A stretch of DNA of 26,876 nucleotides from an uncultured Sutterella sp. (lineage in GTDB: Bacteria; Pseudomonadota; Gammaproteobacteria; Burkholderiales; Burkholderiaceae_F): positions 1-26,876 of the forward strand of contig CAAEPH010000022.1 in assembly GCA_900757865.1 (NCBI GenBank), written 5' to 3'. This document shows positions 23,030 to 26,876 of this stretch, piece by piece. The translations under genes were made by a program, and so were the position numbers. Each line of letters begins with the position of its first letter. Position 1 is the stretch's first letter. A model generated the notes under the pieces. It had not been told where the DNA came from. It was given only the letters and a program-made list of their open reading frames with translations, and made no database searches.

Positions 23030-23475
23030 ACATGGGAAAGGTTTATCAACAAAAACGTCGAATTCACATGAGCGACTGTGACCCAGCGGGTATCGTGTTT
23101 CATCCGCAATACCTGGTGATGATTGCAGAGTTGATGGAGGATTTTTATCGCGATGTCGCTTCCATGACCTTTGCTCAAAGCCTTTCCGAGGGTATCAGCT
23201 ATCCTATCGGTGGCATTCGTGTCGACTTTTGTCGCCCAAGTGCCTTGGGTGATGAGGTGATGTTGAGTTTATGGGTGGAGTCGATTGGTACGACCTCCAT
23301 TCGCTTTGCCATCACCATTGAGGGTAGCTCAGGTGAACGGGTGCGTTGTGTCGAGACCGTTGTGTGCGTTAAGGTTGGTGAAGCGTGTTCGCAACTCACT
23401 AAACATCCTATACCAGAAGACTTTAAGGCAGTCTTACAGACTTATCTCGGAGCGCCCTTAAGTTTAAGAGCCTAG
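23026..23475 (+). CDS. 4HBT-family acyl-CoA thioesterase
   Basis: A hot-dog-fold thioesterase of 149 residues. The family motif is SDCDPAGIVFHPQYLVM (about residues 16-32), where the Asp of DPAG is the expected catalytic residue in 4-hydroxybenzoyl-CoA thioesterases. It is a single hot-dog domain and should act as an oligomer in the cytoplasm. The ATG at 23026 overlaps the kynB-like stop; a second ATG follows at 23032. Pairing with a KynB-like hydrolase hints at an aromatic-acyl-CoA substrate (inference). It converges on murI with only 21 bases between stops, and the TAG sits in the loop of a GAGCC/GGCTC hairpin. Confidence 0.85.
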   Translation: MNMGKVYQQKRRIHMSDCDPAGIVFHPQYLVMIAELMEDFYRDVASMTFAQSLSEGISYPIGGIRVDFCRPSALGDEVMLSLWVESIGTTSIRFAITIEGSSGERVRCVETVVCVKVGEACSQLTKHPIPEDFKAVLQTYLGAPLSLRA

Positions 23476-23496
23476 GGCTCATTGTTGAACGTATCT

Positions 23497-24306
23497 CTAT
23501 TCCCGTAGGTTGTTAACAACACTTGTGGTTCGCCACAGAGTTTTGAGCACTTGCTCGTGTGCAGCGTTGGCTCTCGTGATGTAGAAATGTTCCAGGCCCG
23601 GTAGGGTCGACGAGTTGAGTAGATTTTCTTCACAGAGGCGATGCTTGAGCTGCTTTGCTACGGCAGGGGCTGGATCAATGAGGGTCACAGTCTCGCCAGC
23701 TACCGACTGAATTTGTCGGGTCAAGAAGGGGTAGTGCGTGCAACCTAAAACGATATGATCTACAGGCGACTTTTGGGTAATGGGGTCAAGGAAGCGATGA
23801 ATAAGACTTAAGGTATGGGGGGCGTCAAATTGGCCGGCTTCTACACACTCCATGAGCCCGGGGCAAGGGATGTCTATCACGCTGGCACCAAGCGCGGAGG
23901 CTTGTGCTTTGAGGGCAAGATAGCGTTCAGTATGAAGGGTTTTAACCGTTGCCATGGTTGCGATGACGTGTGTAGTGGTTGCTCTGGCTGCTGGTAAAAC
24001 AGCGGGTTCGATGCCGATAATGGGCAACGACAAACGTTGGCGAAGATGATGAATACCCACTGTCGTGGCCGTGTTGCAGGCAAGAACCAGTGCTTTAATG
24101 GGTTGGTGTAGCAAAAAATCAACCAGGGTATCGAGGCGACTTAAGATAAAAGCGTTATCGCGATCGCCCCAGGGGGCAAACCCACAGTCTGCTGCATAGA
24201 TAAAATTTTCATAGGGTAGGGCCTCTCGAATGGCTTTCGCCACGGACAAGCCTCCCAGGCCTGAGTCAAGAATGCCGATTGGAAGATCCTCAATAGCAGT
24301 GGACAT
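23497..24306 (-). CDS. murI: glutamate racemase
   Basis: It makes D-glutamate for peptidoglycan. The 269-residue protein has the family's catalytic blocks: GILDSGLGGLSV near residue 11, ACNTAT with the first catalytic Cys, and GCTHYPFL with the second Cys and the His. ATG follows directly after the stop of the EamA gene (TAA then ATG, no gap), so translation is coupled; GGGAG lies about twelve bases before it. It is the last gene of a four-gene minus-strand run. No intrinsic terminator is seen beyond its stop. Confidence 0.95.
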   Translation of the reverse strand: MSTAIEDLPIGILDSGLGGLSVAKAIREALPYENFIYAADCGFAPWGDRDNAFILSRLDTLVDFLLHQPIKALVLACNTATTVGIHHLRQRLSLPIIGIEPAVLPAARATTTHVIATMATVKTLHTERYLALKAQASALGASVIDIPCPGLMECVEAGQFDAPHTLSLIHRFLDPITQKSPVDHIVLGCTHYPFLTRQIQSVAGETVTLIDPAPAVAKQLKHRLCEENLLNSSTLPGLEHFYITRANAAHEQVLKTLWRTTSVVNNLRE

Positions 24307-25215
24307 TTATTTTTTACGCTCCCAACGTAAGAGTTTGGTTTCGCTGATAAGAATAGCACCGACAATACAGGCTCCACCAAGCCAGCCGTTCCAGCCGAGT
24401 TGTTCGCCCACAAACCATCCTAAAATAGCCGCAAACACACTTTCCATGGAAAAGATTAGCGCGGTACGCCCAGCAGAGACGTAGCGTTGCCCCCAGGTCA
24501 GTAGCATTTGAGCAAAACCCACGATCATGCCAAGCCACACGGCAGTGAAAAGCAGGGTCGGCGTGAAGACGGTAGGCTCAAAGGACCACCAAGGAGTAAG
24601 TGGACCAATCATTCGTGAGAGGCTACTTAAGACAAAGACAGTCATTAATTGGGCAAAGGTTAGGGGTAGAGGGTCGTTTTTAACCGCAACGAGTCCCACA
24701 ATGATGATTTCCATTGCCGAAATAAAGGCACTCAAGATCGTTACCCACTCGCCAAAATTGTTGCTGAAGCTCAGCGTGAAGGGGTTGGCGAGAAGGATAA
24801 GACCAATAAAGGCAATCGCTACACCTATAAAGGCTGCAGAGTCAGGATGTTTACCGAATATGATCCAGATAAAGAGCGGCGTAAACGGAACGTACAGAGC
24901 CATCAAGAAACCAGACATGGAGCTTGAGATCGTCATCAGACCCAATGCATTGGTGAGATAACCAAAAAAGAGCACGGTGCCAGAGAATAGGCCAGCTTTC
25001 CAAGTGTGAAAAGGAATGTGAAAGCACCCTTTGCCTAACCAAGCGCCCACGATCAAAAGCCCTGTGCCGAAACGCATGGCGAGAAGGAAAAATGGATCCG
25101 TGTAATGCAGAGCTGTGCCGGTACTCAGAAATGAGCTCCCCCACAAGAAGGTGGCCATCAAAAGGGCGGCGATTGGCCCGTGTTGACGATACCGCTCAAG
25201 AACGGTTTTCAGCAT
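24307..25215 (-). CDS. EamA/DMT-family inner-membrane transporter
   Basis: The 302-residue protein has about ten transmembrane segments in two EamA repeats. The first begins IAALLMATFLWGSSFLSTGTAL, and the second repeat has GFAQMLLTWGQRYVSAGRTALIFSMESVFAAILGWFVGEQL, typical of drug/metabolite exporters. The substrate cannot be told from sequence. The ATG at 25215 (LKTVLERYRQHG) has GGAG about ten bases upstream and lies inside the 3' end of the preceding gene (20-base overlap). murI starts immediately after its stop. Confidence 0.9.
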   Translation of the reverse strand: MLKTVLERYRQHGPIAALLMATFLWGSSFLSTGTALHYTDPFFLLAMRFGTGLLIVGAWLGKGCFHIPFHTWKAGLFSGTVLFFGYLTNALGLMTISSSMSGFLMALYVPFTPLFIWIIFGKHPDSAAFIGVAIAFIGLILLANPFTLSFSNNFGEWVTILSAFISAMEIIIVGLVAVKNDPLPLTFAQLMTVFVLSSLSRMIGPLTPWWSFEPTVFTPTLLFTAVWLGMIVGFAQMLLTWGQRYVSAGRTALIFSMESVFAAILGWFVGEQLGWNGWLGGACIVGAILISETKLLRWERKK

Positions 25216-25579
25216 GATTCGCTGTCTCCTTGACGAATTGTTCCCAGAGCGGTTCTTCAAGGCCGACAACGACCTTACCATTATCAAAAAGAATCACAGG
25301 GCGTTTGATCAAGGTTGGCTGTTGTAAGAAAAGCGTTCTTAAAATCGAGGAATTCTGTAGCGCTTGTGCCTTTGTATCGTCATCGAGTTGACGCCAGGTG
25401 GTTCCTTTTTTATTGAGTAGCAACGGGGCTGCCTCCGAGGCTAAGAAGGTATCGAGTAAAGACGCGTTTAGTCCGTCCTTTTTAAAATTATGAAAGTGAT
25501 ACGGTATCTGATGCGCATCAAACCAGGCCAAAGCTTTTTTGACAGACCCACAGTTGGGAATACCAAAGATCGTAATCAT
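25196..25579 (-). CDS. ArsC/Spx-family thioredoxin-fold reductase (YffB-like)
   Basis: The 127-residue protein starts MITIFGIPNCGSVKKALAWF, with a single N-terminal Cys in the place of the arsenate reductase active site and no second CXXC cysteine. Other ArsC-family blocks are NFKKDGL, GTTWRQLDDD and the cis-Pro region KRPVILFDNGKVVVG. That fits YffB-like proteins, whose physiological substrate is unclear; true arsenate reduction is not supported by any ars neighbours. AGGAG lies seven bases before the ATG. It begins 13 bases after the Sua5 stop. Confidence 0.88.
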   Translation of the reverse strand: MITIFGIPNCGSVKKALAWFDAHQIPYHFHNFKKDGLNASLLDTFLASEAAPLLLNKKGTTWRQLDDDTKAQALQNSSILRTLFLQQPTLIKRPVILFDNGKVVVGLEEPLWEQFVKETANHAENRS

Positions 25580-25592
25580 GTCCAATCTCCTT

Positions 25593-26588
25593 TTAGGCAG
25601 CAGCTCGTCCGAGACGGTCGTTGATGGCGGCCCAGTCAGGGGTTTGTGGGGGACATTCAATCAAAATACGTTCCGCCCCAGCCGCATCGAGACGGTGAAG
25701 ATTCTCATAGAGTTCTCGCCCATAGTCCTCTAAATTGTCAGGGGCTGTGATTTCAAATACCGGTTGATTAGGCAAGGTTTTCAAGGTTTGTGCACGGGCC
25801 ATGACCGCAATTTTCTGGGGCTGGAGTTCTTGCATCCGAGAGGCGACTTGCTCTGCTGGGAGCAACTCCAAGCGAGTTTTTGGAGCGTAGTGACTCTTGA
25901 GGCGCCCTGAGGCACGGGGCGCATCGGCTCCAGCGTCAGGAACGTGAAAACCGAGTGTCGCTTCGAGCATTTCACGGCTGATAACGCCATGGCGTAAGAG
26001 ACTAGGGTGAGCACTTGAAAGATTGATCATAGTGGACTCAAGCCCAAACTGACAGGGACCGCCCTCCAGAATCATGTCGAGCTTTCCTGTGGGTTTGATC
26101 CCTAAATCCTGTAAAACATGCTTAGACGTGGATGGACTAATGCGACCAAAGGTATTGGCTGACGGTGCCGTCAATCCCTTGTGAGTCGGCCCAGCGAAGC
26201 GTTTTAGCAGTTCGTGTGTGACGGGATGAGAGGGACAACGAAGCGCGACGGTATCCTGTCCACCTGTGACCCATAATCCGCAACGGTCAGCTTTTTTGAG
26301 AACAATCGTTAAGGGGCCAGGCCAATATTTTTTGACAAGTAGCCAAGCCTCTGGTGGAATATCCACGGCCCAATAATTGAGGGCTTCGGGACCATCGACG
26401 TGGACAATGAGAGGATGATCGGCAGGACGCCCTTTGGCTGCATAGGTTGCCATGACCGCTTCTTGATTGTCAGCGTCTGCCGCCAGACCATAGACCGTTT
26501 CTGTGGGAATGGCCACTAAGCCACCAGCGTTTAGAATGGACAAACTCTTTTCAATGGCCACAATATCTAAGTTTTCTGTTTTTGTCAT
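25593..26588 (-). CDS. tsaC: threonylcarbamoyl-AMP synthase, Sua5 type
   Basis: It makes threonylcarbamoyl-AMP for the t6A37 modification of ANN-decoding tRNAs. The 331-residue protein has an N-terminal YrdC/TsaC domain (about 10-200; IPTETVYGLAADA, KGRPADHPL, YWPGPLTIVL, LTAPSAN with GRISPS) and a C-terminal Sua5 domain joined by a linker with SHYAPKTRLELL, as in the long Sua5/YwlC form. The ATG at 26588 has GAG seven bases upstream; the longer frame has no family support. It is first gene of the run with yffB-like, EamA and murI. The region 26589-26777 upstream shows no gene. Confidence 0.93.
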   Translation of the reverse strand: MTKTENLDIVAIEKSLSILNAGGLVAIPTETVYGLAADADNQEAVMATYAAKGRPADHPLIVHVDGPEALNYWAVDIPPEAWLLVKKYWPGPLTIVLKKADRCGLWVTGGQDTVALRCPSHPVTHELLKRFAGPTHKGLTAPSANTFGRISPSTSKHVLQDLGIKPTGKLDMILEGGPCQFGLESTMINLSSAHPSLLRHGVISREMLEATLGFHVPDAGADAPRASGRLKSHYAPKTRLELLPAEQVASRMQELQPQKIAVMARAQTLKTLPNQPVFEITAPDNLEDYGRELYENLHRLDAAGAERILIECPPQTPDWAAINDRLGRAAA

Positions 26589-26777
26589 AGATGATCTCGA
26601 AAGGTTTTCTTCAAAAAGGAGAAGAAACAAGTGGACGGACTGCCGTTGTTGTTAGGTGATTTTAGCGATTAATGACACGAAGGCGTGTGACTAACTGAGG
26701 CAATCTTTTGGGTAATTGCAAGTTGGTCAGGCTGAGGGCTTGAATACAAAAATAAATCCCCTGCTCTCCAGAAGGAG

Positions 26778-26876
26778 TGAACTATCCCCACTTTGTGAGA
26801 CAGTTTTAACAACGGCGATTTAAACGCCACTATGAGATATCGCTTCCTTAAATTCTTTAGGGGAGCGATATTTCAA
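26778..26876 (-). mobile_element. 3' end of an IS3-family-like insertion sequence, cut by the window edge
   Basis: The terminal sequence starts TGAACTATCCCCACTTTGTG at 26778, like IS3-family inverted repeat ends that begin with TG. Inside it, on the minus strand, lie the last codons of a transposase-like frame. The other end is outside the window, so completeness and target duplication cannot be judged. Confidence 0.7.
26820..26876 (-). CDS. C-terminal fragment of IS3-family transposase (OrfB-like), window-truncated
   Basis: The 18 visible codons read LKYRSPKEFKEAISHSGV before a TAA stop. The YRSPKEF motif is typical of the C-terminus of IS3-family OrfB transposases. The rest of the integrase core lies beyond the right edge. 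The stop is 17 bases inside the inferred inverted repeat. Confidence 0.7.
   Translation of the reverse strand: MKYRSPKEFKEAISHSGV

Noticed and set aside
25196..25579. arsenate reductase call
   Set aside because: Only one active-site Cys and no ars genes nearby; YffB/Spx-like is the safer reading.
1..26876. CRISPR array, tRNA, rRNA, prophage or toxin-antitoxin system
   Set aside because: No repeat-spacer pattern, cloverleaf, rRNA segment or matching small gene pair was found on either strand.

Overview
The window looks like chromosomal DNA of an anaerobic or microaerophilic betaproteobacterium, most likely of the Sutterella/Parasutterella type. This is an inference from gene content (DcuB, class I fumarase, Wolinella-type fumarate reductase cytochrome b, NapC/NrfH cytochrome, ModE-mod, long Sua5, 4HBT/KynB pair) and moderate GC; no rRNA or marker gene fixes the taxon. 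About 23 protein genes are supported. There is no tRNA, rRNA or CRISPR.

Layout: (1) 1-7.7 kb, fumarate metabolism. A 5'-truncated NarL-like regulator with a degenerate receiver faces dcuB (C4-dicarboxylate antiporter, minus). dcuB is divergent from a class I fumarase across a 526-bp AT-rich control region holding an FNR-like box and a near-consensus 7-2-7 NarL/NarP site. Next come an orphan frdC-type dihaem cytochrome b with an FNR class II-like promoter, upp, and a LapA-like membrane protein with a coiled coil. (2) 7.7-16 kb: fbp and pepN as a minus-strand pair, an orphan NapC/NrfH tetrahaem cytochrome with an FNR-like box, then modE divergent from modABC with a ModE operator between them. 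(3) 16-20.5 kb: purB, a TPP riboswitch leading into a short thiC, and an orphan FixJ-type response regulator. (4) 20.7-26.6 kb: a DUF72 protein, a frameshifted nitroreductase, a kynB-like cyclase overlapping a 4HBT thioesterase, and a tight minus-strand run tsaC/sua5 - yffB-like - EamA transporter - murI. (5) The right edge cuts into the 3' end of an IS3-family-like element.

How the genes fit: DcuB imports fumarate/malate/aspartate and exports succinate, fumarase interconverts malate and fumarate, FrdC passes menaquinol electrons to a fumarate reductase whose catalytic subunits are not in the window, and NapC/NrfH passes quinol electrons to another terminal reductase. ModABC supplies molybdate, which molybdoenzyme reductases need. 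Three separate FNR-like boxes sit upstream of these respiratory genes, so a shared oxygen-responsive regulon is the simplest reading. The most unusual items are the NarL-like regulator without phosphorylation residues beside NarL-like sites, the nitroreductase broken at an A7 tract that matches a -1 slippery site, and the separated fumarate reductase cytochrome subunit.
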